A DNA stretch of 64,000 nucleotides, from contig JARVKI010000136.1 in assembly GCA_036674765.1 (NCBI GenBank), forward strand, positions 1 through 64,000, read 5' to 3'. Below are positions 25,915 through 37,159 of this stretch, one piece after another; position 1 is the stretch's first letter, and each line of letters starts with the position of its first letter. The stretch comes from Seiridium cupressi. Lineage: Eukaryota; Ascomycota; Sordariomycetes; Amphisphaeriales; Sporocadaceae. Below the pieces are notes generated by a model that had not been told where the DNA came from, searched no databases, and worked only from the letters and a program-made list of their open reading frames with translations. A program made the translations under genes and the position numbers.

Positions 25915-26127
25915 TAGTTTAACCGTTTAATTCCGGGTAAATTATTATAAATGCGTATAGTATAACGCCGAGTTACCGGTTAAGTTTTTTCCAAAACGTT
26001 AAAATAAATTAAGTATTACGGTCCGAAACGATAATAGCTAAAGTCCCGTATAAGCGATATACTTTTATAATAAAGGCGTTTACGAGTATAATCGTTAATT
26101 TATCGGGGACGGGGATAAAATAGCGCA
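25915..26127 (-). pseudogene. Gypsy integrase core relic
   Basis: The minus strand reads RYFIPVPDKLT, then VSDRNT-stop-F, FWKKLN, LGV and a YPELNG-stop-TK block. This is the Ty3/Gypsy integrase core: the R-F-x-P-C-P-x-K-x-T entry, the V-S-D-R-G-T-Q-F block with the second catalytic Asp, and the H-P-E-T-D-G-Q-T-E block. The catalytic Glu, 36 codons after the Asp, reads Lys, the two Gln codons are stops, and His reads Tyr. All are RIP-type transitions. Confidence 0.88.
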
Positions 26128-26884
26128 TTTTTATTAAGCGGTTTATTATTATTAATATATATTTATATACGACCCCGTTTTTTTATAATCGGGTAATAAA
26201 TTTATATAATTAATAGAAAAGTTTAATTAAAAGTGGAAAAATATTAATAATAAATTAATAAAGTTTAAAAAGGTTATTTTAAATGTTTTAATCCGTTAAT
26301 ATATATAATATTTTTAACGTAAATAATTACGTTTTGAAATAATTAAATTAAAACATTATAAAACGTACGATTTTATCCGGCGAACGTATTTTTAAAGTAG
26401 CTAGCTAGCCTTAAATTATATAAACGATATAAAATTTAAAAGTAAAGCTTTTTATTAAAAGGTATAAATAAGCGGTTTAAAACGTAAATACGGTTTTTAT
26501 TCGCTTTATAATCGACTTTCGCGATTTAAAATTAGCGTTTTATTATAATAAAAAACCTCGCGGATAGTTTTTTTTATAAAAGATTTTAAAATGCGTTATA
26601 TTAAAGGCGACGAGTCGTATACCCGTTAAATTAACGTATTTATCGGTTTTAATATATTTAAAACGTGTAATATAATTTAACGGTTTAATAAAAAAAGACT
26701 CGGGATTTATTTATTATTTTATTATCGGTAAAATTAAGTTTATTAATTAAAGCGACGCTAAAAAGTCGGGATAATATATTTAGAATAATAACGTATTTTT
26801 TAAACTTATATATAATACGAAACTTAAAAATATTTAAAAATTTAAATTATTTAGTTTATTATTAGTTTAATAACGTTATAATAA

Positions 26885-27023
26885 CGAAATATTATAAATT
26901 TTTATAATCCGTAATAACCTTTACGGGTTTTTTTATACTTTAAAGTTTAAAGCGTTATTTTTTAAAAGCTTTTACGATTATAAAAAGTTTTTTATCGTAA
27001 ATCTCGTAATTATATTTTACGGG
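26885..27023 (-). pseudogene. Gypsy RNase H relic
   Basis: On the minus strand the words NYEIYDKKLFIIVKA and, further on, KPVKVITDYKNL can be read. They correspond to the N-Y-x-I-H-D-K-E-L-L-A-I-V and V-x-T-D-H-K-N-L blocks of Ty3/Gypsy RNase H. The His codons read Tyr and a following Gln codon reads TAA. Confidence 0.88.
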
Positions 27024-27359
27024 TATATATTTAAATAAGAAAAAGGTTATTAAATAAAAGGTTTAATCGTTTTTTATTTAAGATAATACGCTTTTAAAAA
27101 TTTAATTTAACGTATCGATTTTTAATATAATAAGTCGTTAAGGGTCGTAATATATTAAAATTAAAGCCGATATAAAGGCGTTTTTTAAAAGCGAGCCCGG
27201 TTATTTTAATTAAAATATTAATATCGTTAATAATTTAATTATTAAGGAAAACTTTTTAATAAACTAATAGTAATAATTTATAAAGTTAATAAAACGTTAA
27301 AGGTTTTTTAAGTTTTAAAAAGGCTTTTAGCTTATAATAATTAAAACTTTATTAAAGTT

Positions 27360-27540
27360 TATTTAAATATTAAACGTAAATATAATAAGGTTTAAATATT
27401 TCGTTTCCGTAATTTTAAATTCGCATTTTTAAATATTTATAATTAAGTTTACGTTTATAAGCCTTTAAATTATATCGATAACGTAACGCTTATAAAAATT
27501 TTTCGATTTATTATAAATAAATATATTATTAAAATAAGCG
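27360..27540 (-). pseudogene. Gypsy reverse transcriptase relic
   Basis: The minus strand reads AYFNNIFIYN and then KCEFKITETKYL. The first is the RT active site (Y/F-x-D-D-I-x-I-Y-S) with both catalytic Asp codons changed to AAT. The second is the conserved K-C-E-F block that follows it in Ty3/Gypsy RT. Spacing between the two blocks is normal. Confidence 0.9.
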
Positions 27541-30211
27541 GTAATATATTTATTAAATACGTTAAATAAAGTATAATTTATATAATATTAAAACGAGTTA
27601 AGCGTACCCGTTATACTAAAATTCGCAATTAAATATTTAAATAAACCGAAACGGGTAATAAACGCTATTTTTTATTCGTTTTTAAAAGCGATCCGTAAAT
27701 TATTAAACGGCGTGAATATTAAATTTAATAAAATATTTAACTTTATAAAAAGCGTTTAACGTTTTTTAGATAAATAAAATAAAATATTAGTTTTTAAACG
27801 TAACGTTATTTAACCTTCGATAATTAACGCAAATTTAAATATTACCCCTGGGCTTTTTCGCTAATAATATTAAAATTATCATTCAAAACGTATTCGCCTT
27901 AATAAACCTTTTAAATAAGTATTTATTAAAGTATTTCCGGGTAATAAAGAGCTTTTAAAACGTTTTTAATAAAGATTTTCCGGAATATTAACGACAGCGT
28001 TTAAATAATAATTTAATTAAATATTTTATAAATTTAAAGTTTTAAATAAATTTTTAATATATTTATTAAAGTAAAAAGCTTAATTATTAATATTTAATTT
28101 ATAATTACGCTTTTTTACTTTATTATTAATAAAAAGCTAGGCGCGGTTAAAGATTATATATTAACGGCGTCCCCGTTTTTAATTCTATTTTATTAATTTA
28201 ACGGTATTTTTATTTAAAAGGTTTCCGTTATTAAAACGCTTTTAATACGTATAAATCTTTTAGTTTAATTAATATAAAGATTATATTATTAAAATTATAA
28301 AAAGTTTAAAATAACGTTTAGGCTATTTAATAGTTATATTAATAATTTAATATCTTTTATTAACGATTTTAAACGGTAACATATCGTTATTACTTAAATA
28401 AAGGAGCCGGTTATTATTTTATCGGTTAATTTAAAGTTTCGTAATATCGGTAATATTTATAAAGATAAGTTATATAAACGTATAAATATATCGTTAACGA
28501 AATTTAGAAGTAAATAACTTAAATTAATTATAATATTATATTATATCGCCGTTAAATCGGTAATCGATATTTTATAATTAAAAGAAAAACTAATATTTAG
28601 GCTTATTAAATATATATATAAAATTTTAAGGTTTTATTAAAAAATATAACGCTTTTTCCGTTTACGATTTTAGGCGGAGGTTAAGCGTTTTCCGTTTTAA
28701 GTCTTTTTCCTTTTTCGGGGCAAAATATAACTTAATACCCCGGGCTTTTATAATATAAATATAAATTACCGTTTCGGCGTCGTTTTTTTTAAATTTATTA
28801 TCTTTTTTCGGGGTTACGTCGTAACCGTATTAAGTTATATAAAATCTATTTTAAGCGATAATTTTAAAATATTATTTAATTAAGTAATATTAAGCGTACC
28901 GCCTTATAATAAATATTTTATAAGCGCGGTATTATTTTACGTTTTATAAAAATTATTATTAATAATATTATTAAAAAATGTGCGAAAAAGGTAAAGTTAA
29001 TTTATAATATTATTTATTTTAAATCGTTTTATTATTAATATAAAAGCGTTTTAAAGCTTTTAATTAACTTTTTTTATAAAGTTTTCGATTTAAATATAAT
29101 TAATTTATTATAATTTATTAGTTAATTATTAAAAGCTAATTATTAAATCGGCGAAATTATTATTATATTATTATAAAGCTTTAAATTTATGGTATATTTA
29201 AGTAAAAACGCTAACGATTATATAAATAAAATTTAAATATAAAAATAAATCGCCGACGTTACGTTATCCGTACGCTTATTATTTAGGGTTATTAATATTT
29301 ACGATAATATCGTCGATTAATATTTTAATTCGAAAGTAAATATTTTTTATAAAGAATTATACCGCGTAAAGCAACCGTAATATTAACGTGTTAAAAGCGT
29401 ATTAATTAACGGTTAATTTAACGCGTATAAAAGACCGTTAATTAATATAATCTTTTTAACGTATTTATAACGATACGGCTTCCTTTTAAAATATTAACGG
29501 CTTAGCTTTTTTAAATCTCGGCGCGTATATAAAATAATTCTAGTATATTATATTTACCGCAAAAAAAGTATTATAAAAACTCGCCGTTCATATTAATTAT
29601 ATTTATAAAATTAAAAATTAAATAATCCGGGTTAAAACGCCGGCGTAAAATTATTAAATTTTTTATATTAAAAAACGGATTATTTATTATCGTACGTCGG
29701 TTAATTTTCCATTTTTTAAAAATTAAGTAATTACGTTATTATAACGGTTTACGATTATTTAAAAAAATTTAAAATATTAATAAAATAGTTTTATCGGCCG
29801 ATTTTTTTAAAAGTTAAAATAAAAAGGCGAAATTCTTTTATACGTTTTTTATTAATATAATAAAAGTTAAAACGAACGCGGTAATAAAATTAACCGCGGT
29901 GCTTTAACGTAAAAGTGCTAAAATAAACTCGCTATTTAAACTAACAAAAATAATAGCGTTAATAACCCTTAAGTTATACGATATATTAAAAACGGGAAGG
30001 TAATTATAACTTTCCGGGTTTTAAATATTTTAGGAAAATATAACCGTAATTAGTATTTTAGTTATAAGAGTTTTTTTAAGATTTTATAAAGTTAAATTTA
30101 AAAGGTTTTAATAACGATATAAAACTGTTTTAAAGCCGGGTAAAAGTTAAAATAAACGTATAAATTTAATATTTTTTAAAATACCTTTATTTTTTTAAAA
30201 GTGTAATAAAT

Positions 30212-30352
30212 TATTACGGTTTTATATATTAATAATTTAGTATATTATTATTATACGAAAAGGAAAGGAGGAAATTAAGTTTTAGGTTAATATAACGGCT
30301 TTTTATAAGCGCCGTACCGTTAACGCCTTAATAACGTTTGAATACCGTAATA
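30212..30352 (-). repeat. Gypsy LTR (5' end of element)
   Basis: 141 bp, partner of 23,724-23,867. It retains gccgtaccgttaacgcctta near its right end. With the element on the minus strand this is the promoter-side LTR. Confidence 0.85.
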
Positions 30353-30450
30353 AATATTAATTTTTAAAAGTTAATATTTATTTTATAAAAATATTTAAAA
30401 ATAAACTAATTAAATTATTCTTTTAATTTGGTTTTATTATTAAAATAATC
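30353..30450 (+). repeat. Inverted repeat arm, right part of split copy
   Basis: Begins immediately after the Gypsy LTR and matches the reverse complement of about 20,930-21,020 (taatatttattttataaaaa and the following 50 bp). Together with 23,590-23,723 it rebuilds the split copy, apart from about 35 bp. Confidence 0.7.
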
Positions 30451-33400
30451 CTTTGTAATTAATTCGAATTATTTAAAAACGTCGTTTTTAAAAAAATTTA
30501 TTATATAAAAGATTTTACTAATATTATTATTAATATTATTTTAATAAAAGTATAAATACCTTTTCGTTTAAAGTAAGAACTTTTAAACGCTATTTTTATT
30601 ATTATTATAAATTTATAATATTAATATTTTATAATTAATTTTATAAGCGATAAATATTAAAATAATAGCGATTTACTCGATTATTTATTAAGAATCGTTT
30701 TATAACGCGATATAAAATTATTATAAATTAATTATTTGCGTAATTATATTTTAAATTATACGAAACGCGTCGGGCCCGTTAATCGGGTTTTTAATAAAGC
30801 TTTTATTTAAAATTTAAAATATTATTTTATTTTATTAAATAGTGTTTTATTAATATAATTAAATAACGTATTTAAATAAAAATAATAAAAATATAACGAA
30901 TATACGTTAATTTAAATAAATTTAAATATATTATTAATAAGTTTATATTAATAAAATATATTAACCGGTAATATTAATTAAATAAATAATAAAAGGTAAA
31001 AACATTTTAATAAAAAATAATTTATAATATAATCGTTAAATTTCTCATTTTATTTATAAATAAAATAAGTATTTAAATTAATTATTAAAATAATATTTAT
31101 TTATATAAGAAATATTTATTAATATATATATTTTTTAATTTTTTTATTAATAATTTTTAATTTATCCGAATTAATACCGATTTTTATAAATTAAAGCTTT
31201 AAATTATATTAAAAGTTTTAATTTTTATATATAACTTATACGTTAAATATTAATTTAAATTACGTAACTTTTTATTAATATTATTTATTAATCGTAATTA
31301 TTAAATCGTTAAAATAGCTTTTTTCGCGTTTTTATTTTTATTTTATTTATATTACGTTTATAATAAAGAATAAATTAAATAAAGTAAATTTTACTATCAT
31401 TTTAATATTTTAATATTTATTAATTACTTTATAAAAAAAGAAATTTATTTTAATTTAATTAATTTAATTAAAATTAAAATTTAAAAATTAAAAACTTATT
31501 ATTTATAAAATATTAATAAATTAAATTTAACTTATTATTAATTATAATTAATAAATATAATTTTAAATTTACGATTTAAAATATAATAATTTAATAATAA
31601 CGGGTTATTAACTTTTTATTATAATATTTCACTTAATTTAAATCGTATATTTAAAGATAAATTTCGAAAGTAAGTTTAGTTTTTTAAATTTTATAAACTA
31701 ATTTTATTAATTAATTTTATTAATTAATTATAAATAATAAAAATAAATTCTTTTATATTTATAAATAATTAAATTAAAGTTTTTATACGCGTTTATATTA
31801 TATAAATTAGAATTAAAAATATATTTTTAAAATTAAATTTATTAAAAATAAAAAATAAATTTTAAAATTTACTTTAATATATTTTTATTTATTATATAAG
31901 AAAAGTTATTTTAAAAAATTATAAATTTTTTATAAAAGGAAAAATATTATTAATTTATATTATAAGAACTAATATTTTATAAAATAAAAATCTTTAATAA
32001 TTAAACCTTTAAAAAACGGTTTATAATTAATAATTTACGTATATTAAAATAGCTTTTTTTCTTTTTAAATTTTTTTATTTTTTTATTTTTAACCTTTTTA
32101 CTTTTAATCTTTTTATTTAGCGTTAACGGTTTTTTATTATTAATTTATTTAATTTAATACGTTATATAATAAAGATATATAAAATTAATAAAATATTATT
32201 ATCTTTTTTAATAAAATCTTTTTTTAAATAATAATATATATATAAAATAATTAATAAATAAAAACACTTTATATAATATTTTACTTAATAATTATCTTTT
32301 TTAATATAATTTATTAACGTTTTAATTTTTAAAGCTTTTTATTAACTTTTTTAAATAATAATTAAAAATTAATTATAATATAACGAATTAACCGTTAATA
32401 ATAATGTAAAAGGGAAAAGAAAACCGTTATTAACGAATAGTTTACGCCGATATTAATAATATTTAACGTACTACGGTTTTTTAATAAAAAATAAAAAATA
32501 TAAATAACGGTTTATTTTATTAAATTAAAAAGAAAAATCGATAGTTTATTACGGAAATTTTACGTTAAAAATACGAAAAGTTAATTACCGAATTTAATAA
32601 TAACTTTATACGTAAAACGTTAAAAATAAACCGTTTTTATATATAAAAAAGTCGTTAAAAATTAAAAAAACGACATAAAAAGTTTATTAAAAAAAAGAAA
32701 ATTCGTTTTAATTAGTGTTAAACTTTTTAATTTTTAATAACTAATTTAATTAAAATATAATAAAGTTTAATAACTTATTATTATATTTAAATTTTAATAA
32801 TTCAAATTATTTAATATTATTTATAATAAATTAATTAACGTTAAATTTTTACTAAAAGTTATTTAAAATTAAATATATAATTTTATTTAATTAAAAGAAT
32901 AAACGAAAAATAAAAAGGTTTTAAAAGTTTTTTAATTATTTTATATAAATATAAATTTATATAATTTAAAACCGTATCGTTTTATTAAACTTTTTTATTA
33001 ACCGATATATATATAACTTTTTTTTTTATAAAATAACTTATAATATTAATTAAATAAAATTAAATAATTAATTTTATTAAAATATTAAAGTTTTATTTAT
33101 ATAAAATAAATAAATAAAAAATAATAAGAAGAATTTATAAAAATATTTTATATTTAAATTTTTATTTTTTTATTAAAATATTATTATTTAATTAATAAAT
33201 TATTATTTTAAAAAAATAATTAATTTATTATTAATATATAATTAATTATATATTTTAAATTTTAAAAATTATTATTATTTTATTATTTATTATTTTTTTT
33301 ATTTTTTAAATAATTTTTTATCTTTATTTTTAAATTATATTATATAATATTTAATATATTATAATTTTATAATAATAATTTATTATAAAAACTTTATATT

Positions 33401-33700
33401 AATTTAATATTAAAATTTAATAATAATTTTACGTATAAAACGTTAAAATTAAATTATTTTTTAAAAAAAAATTTAAAAACTTTTAAAAAAAATTAATTAA
33501 TATTAAACTTTTTAATTTATTATATTATTTAAATTAATTTATAATTTAATTTTAAATATAATATTATAAAAGTTTTTTAAAAAATTATAATTAAATTTAT
33601 TATTTATTATTTATTATTTTAACTTTATAATATTTTAAAACCTAATAAAATTATAATTTATAAATAAATAATGTAATTAAGTTTTTAATATAAAATAAAA
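30451..33700. other. AT-rich DNA without readable element
   Basis: Extremely AT-rich sequence with almost no G+C islands. No LTR, terminal inverted repeat or protein relic could be recognised. The end at about 33,700 is the boundary to normal-composition DNA. Confidence 0.8.
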
Positions 33701-33788
33701 ACTTTCGCGTGGCGGTTGGTAGGGGTGGGCGGTTAGTCGGTGCTAGATTGTATTTACAAATATATTTGCAAGATTGCGGGTTTGGTTG

Positions 33789-34617
33789 ATGCAGCCGGAT
33801 CCATCTATATCATCTAGTATGGAACTCCATACTGATATTATAGGGGATGATGAACAGTACAAATCCAGTGCCCGACAAATCGTAGACTACCGGGAGGGAT
33901 TCGGCCCATACGACATACACCGGGCCAAGGACGAAAATCGTCATGATCGACGAGGGGTCGGCGCCTTTCTTGCAGCCTGCGACCAGAATCAAGAGAAAAT
34001 CTACCATATTGGTATCGCATATCTGGAACCGAAAGGACATGCGGTTGTTATATTGCGAGACTGCGACTCGCACGTCAAAACACCTAGAACATTCGAAACG
34101 ATCTATGAGTCACACGCGAATGGCGAGCTCCCGGATGAGGGTGTCAGATTGCTCCATATTCGTTTCTGGAATCGCTTAAAAGGTCGAATTCGCATTGGTT
34201 CTAGAGCCTTTGATGATTACGCGGAGGTTTCATCGATGTCACGAACTATACTGTATTGGCATGACTGGGCGAGAACTTAGACATATCGCGTTACAGTCAT
34301 GTCCTCGAGAGCACCAATACGTGATAAACGACTGTGCCAGTTTTGACTTTAACTTTCCCACCGAGGTGCTGCAGTATCTAAAAGGTTGCAATACTATAAC
34401 CAGTATCAACGGATACGTGGAATACCTAGTCCGTCAAAAATCATGTCTATTATGGGTTAACAGGCGTACTGGAGACAGGTTCAAGAGCGAATGGAGCATT
34501 CGGCAGAAGCGGTCATCTTCTTGCAGAATCATCCATTTAGTAATCATCAAGATAATATTGAGAACTAATGTGTTACTCGAAGATGATGATATTAGAAATA
34601 TCTCAGTCTCCGGTTAA
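33789..34617 (+). pseudogene. Hypothetical protein, frame-broken (paralogue A)
   Basis: Two overlapping frames together look like one gene. Frame one runs from an ATG at 33,789 to a stop at 34,280. The second frame, offset by one base, continues to 34,617. The C-terminal part (LRHIALQSC...VINDCASFDFNF) aligns with the gene at 35,305-35,959: in a 29-residue core I count 14 identities, including S-C and D-C-A-x-F-x-x-N-F. Upstream, GHAVVIL also pairs with GHVALIY of that gene. The break falls at about 34,265-34,280. A frameshift, a sequencing error or an unrecognised intron could explain it; I found no convincing splice pair. The function is unknown and no domain was recognised. It is the first gene-like sequence after the AT-rich block. 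Confidence 0.5.
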
Positions 34618-34647
34618 CAGCATGTTGATTTTCAACTAAAATCCAAA

Positions 34648-35250
34648 TCACAAATATCCACTTATATGTCGATGTCTTCGTTTGTAATACATTATAGTGA
34701 CCACCAGGTTATTAAGAAAAGCGGCGCAAAAAACAAGCATAATGAGCGCCATCGTGACAAGTGGCGTGAGAAGGCAGAAAATGGCAAAGCCGTATGACGC
34801 AGCCTGGGAATTGGAGTTGCCCACAAGGTAGTCCGTTAACAGCCCAATATGCGTTACAGAAAGCATAGTTGCAGCGTATATAATAGCCGTGGCTAACCAT
34901 GCAAAGTTGCATTGAAAGTAAGTTCTGTACTGTTGCCAGTGCACCATATAGCCACGTAAAAACGACCAATTTGAGACCGTGTATATCTTGTTTAAGCGGC
35001 TTAAGCGAAGCTCTCCATAGACGAATCGTGGGTCAATTTTCGAGTAGACGCGCACGGGATCGAATCGTTCCACAAATAGTTGCCATTCTGGCCAACTGAT
35101 TTCTTTTGGTAGTAAATATTTGTCTTTGGCGATATAGAAGTCGCTCCCATGCTGGATGAGTGCGGTGTAGGAGAATACGAAGCCACGCGCACGCCTCCGC
35201 ATACCCTGTCGTTTGCACAGCGGTGTCATGCTCCCTTTGAGATTCATCAT
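34648..35250 (-). CDS. DUF6601-like membrane protein, N-terminally truncated
   Basis: 200 residues. From memory, the motifs FVFSYTALI, SDFYIAKDKYLLPKEISWP, KIDPRFVYGELRLSRLNKIY and RGYM resemble the C-terminal half of the fungal DUF6601 family. Two membrane helices are clear (about 117-137 and 154-179), followed by a short basic tail. Family members are usually longer by an N-terminal part that is missing here. The frame is open only back to about 35,308, and an ATG of a gene on the opposite strand lies at 35,305. This looks like the surviving C-terminal portion of a rearranged gene, although an upstream exon cannot be excluded. Function unknown; possibly not functional. Confidence 0.6.
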   Translation of the reverse strand: MMNLKGSMTPLCKRQGMRRRARGFVFSYTALIQHGSDFYIAKDKYLLPKEISWPEWQLFVERFDPVRVYSKIDPRFVYGELRLSRLNKIYTVSNWSFLRGYMVHWQQYRTYFQCNFAWLATAIIYAATMLSVTHIGLLTDYLVGNSNSQAASYGFAIFCLLTPLVTMALIMLVFCAAFLNNLVVTIMYYKRRHRHISGYL

Positions 35251-35304
35251 GTGGGAGCAAGGGGCAACCTTCCTGTAAGCAAGAGAGGTAATCGTCCCAG
35301 AAAC

Positions 35305-35959
35305 ATGAATCTAGGAGAGGTAAAAGAGCTTCTTAGAATGGCAGAACTGCCAGCAAGCGACCAGGAAGTCAAGGACTATCTCAAGGAGCGACCCCAGGAT
35401 CCGCCCAGGGACTTCCGCATAAGTGCCGGCATTCTACAGGGACATGTAGCACTTATCTACCATACAAGATTTTGAACCCGAAGGCGATGCGCATCCTATC
35501 GAGTTGTCACCGAACCCCGTCAAGAGAGATGGCTACCTCGAGTCGCACCCCAACCTTAAGCTTGTTCACCTGCGCCACAAACGAGATGCGGAGGGCAATA
35601 AAATAATGGATTTGATGGAGTTGGCTAGCCACGTTTTACATTCTGAAAGGACGGAATACTCTCGCTGCGTAAATTTACTTTATAATGGGACGACCGCACG
35701 AGTTTTGAAACGCATAGAGCTAAGATCTTGTCTACCCGGGCACAGGGTCGTCTTTCGAGACTGTGCTACATTTGCTCAGAACTTCGTCAGGGAATCTGTA
35801 GATTTCTTGCGAGAATCGGGAGAAATACCTGAAGGCGAATGCGAGATAATAAAGCAACGCTGCGTCCAACACATTCATGTTTTGGACGACTCTTTAGGTG
35901 ACTCCGAAGCAGGTTCAAGAGGGCAGGTATACGAGAGTGAAGAGGCAGGCTGGTCATAA
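35305..35959 (+). pseudogene. Hypothetical protein, frame-broken (paralogue B)
   Basis: Frame one starts at an ATG at 35,305 (MNLGEVKELLRMAELP) and stops at 35,475. The next frame is open from about 35,450 to 35,959 and carries the region homologous to paralogue A (VLKRIELRSC...RDCATFAQNF). The two frames differ by one base. A GT...AG pair at 35,446-35,503 would give an intron of 58 nt and restore the frame, but its acceptor is GAG and I see no good branch point, so a frameshift is as likely. The C-terminus is acidic and Ser/Gly-rich. Function unknown. It faces away from the DUF6601-like fragment, with only 54 bp between start codons. Confidence 0.5.
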
Positions 35960-37159
35960 TAAAAACTTATATTATAGGTTTGCTCACAGTATTTCTACAA
36001 CATACATATGTATAGTGGAGCCAACCAAATATCGGTAAAGAACCCACATGGGCTTGGCGAGGCAACGTCGAATTGCGGCTCAAGTAATTCAAACTATACG
36101 AACTACCCAGGACGTTCCGGGGTGCTGTCAGATCAGCGGATAAATGATACTTTGATCATGACTCACGATTATATATCCAGCTAACCAAGATTTCAGCACA
36201 TACGACCACAGGTTCTAGAAAACTCGGCATCCCGTCCGCTCTGCCCTAGATAAGCTGGAAACCGCTGGATTAGTAGTTGGGTCGGTGACGACCAGCGAAT
36301 CCCCGGTGTTGTATGTTTTGTTTTTTGTTTCTTTTTTGTAAACCAAACCATTGCCATTAGCTGATACCTCCAGTGCTAGCTCTAGGAACCTCCCGTCGCT
36401 ATCCCCATGAGCTAGTCATAGGAAATAGGACATTTCGACCCCAATAGGTATGTGCGTGTCTGGTGTGGGGAATGTCCCATTTTCTACAACGAGCTCCCCC
36501 AACCCGCGCCAGGTGACATGAGACCTTGGCATACTATATCTCTGCATCAACTCTATTTGCATCGTTCACTGTGAATGTGATTGGGAGGGGGCATGAGTCC
36601 AAGATAACGGAACAAGTCTCTGCTTCGGCATGCTGCATAACACCTGTGACACCAGCCTCGAACTCCCGTGCTGGCTTCTTAGGTTGGCATGGTAATACTG
36701 AGAGTATGTTCGTTTAAAGACCATCATCAAAGTGTACCGAGCTCTCGACCGAATGTAGGCGACTTTGATGGGAATGCAACGCAGTCTATTTAACGAAGGT
36801 AACTTCTAGCTATGATATCTATGTCTAATGTGCTGATTCTGATGATTCTTACGAGCGGGAGGTGGTGGGAAGATGCTCTATACATCCTTGTCGATATGGA
36901 AGATTGCCCATAGGACAAACTCGCAGGTGAATCCATGAACTATAGTTCCTCAATGGACTCGAGCCTATACCGTCGAGGCAGAGACGCGATAGGTGACCAC
37001 CAAGTTTTGTCCTTTTTTTTTTTTTTTTTTTTTTTGTTCCCTCCCGTTTACTGCATCCGGTTACTGCATCGAATAGGAAAGAAACAAAACACTTTCCGGC
37101 CTCAAACGCTTCGAAACGCCTCCCGAAAAAGATTTTTGTACATCCATATTAAGGTGTGC
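35960..37159. other. Intergenic, includes T23 homopolymer
   Basis: About 1.2 kb without a convincing gene. It contains a 23-base T run at 37,013-37,035, downstream of the Argonaute stop codon (an A run on the coding strand), which may be a retroposed poly(A) relic or simple slippage. The short ORFs here lack family features. Confidence 0.7.

Larger units (their letters stand above)
23724..30352 (-). mobile_element. Ty3/Gypsy LTR retrotransposon, RIP-killed
   Basis: A 6.6-kb element with two LTRs of about 140 bp (23,724-23,867 and 30,212-30,352), both starting TATTACGG and ending CGTAATA. On the minus strand RT (27.4-27.5 kb), RNase H (26.9-27.0 kb) and integrase (25.9-26.1 kb) appear in that order, which is the Ty3/Gypsy order and excludes Copia. 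Catalytic codons show RIP-type changes and many Gln or Arg codons are stops, so the element is dead. It lies inside a copy of the inverted repeat. No clean target duplication is visible, and about 35 bp of target seem to be lost. Gag (28.5-30 kb) is not readable by eye. Confidence 0.88.
1..33700. repeat. AT-rich RIP-degraded repeat block
   Basis: About 33.7 kb of extremely AT-rich DNA without any intact gene. CA and TG dinucleotides are scarce by eye, TA is abundant and CG dinucleotides survive in many places (for example repeated cgtacg words). This is the pattern left by repeat-induced point mutation, which converts CA to TA in duplicated fungal DNA. Where former proteins can be read, stop codons sit where Gln, Trp or Arg would be expected. 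The recognisable elements are listed separately. The stretches 6,546-9,209, 9,751-11,219 and 21,689-23,169 show no element I can name. The block ends sharply near 33,700. It is probably constitutive heterochromatin; whether it is pericentromeric, subtelomeric or interstitial cannot be told from the window. Confidence 0.93.

Noticed and set aside
1..33700. Mitochondrial DNA insertion as the cause of the AT richness
   Set aside because: No mitochondrial gene is recognisable; nuclear LTR retrotransposons with CA-to-TA changes explain the composition.
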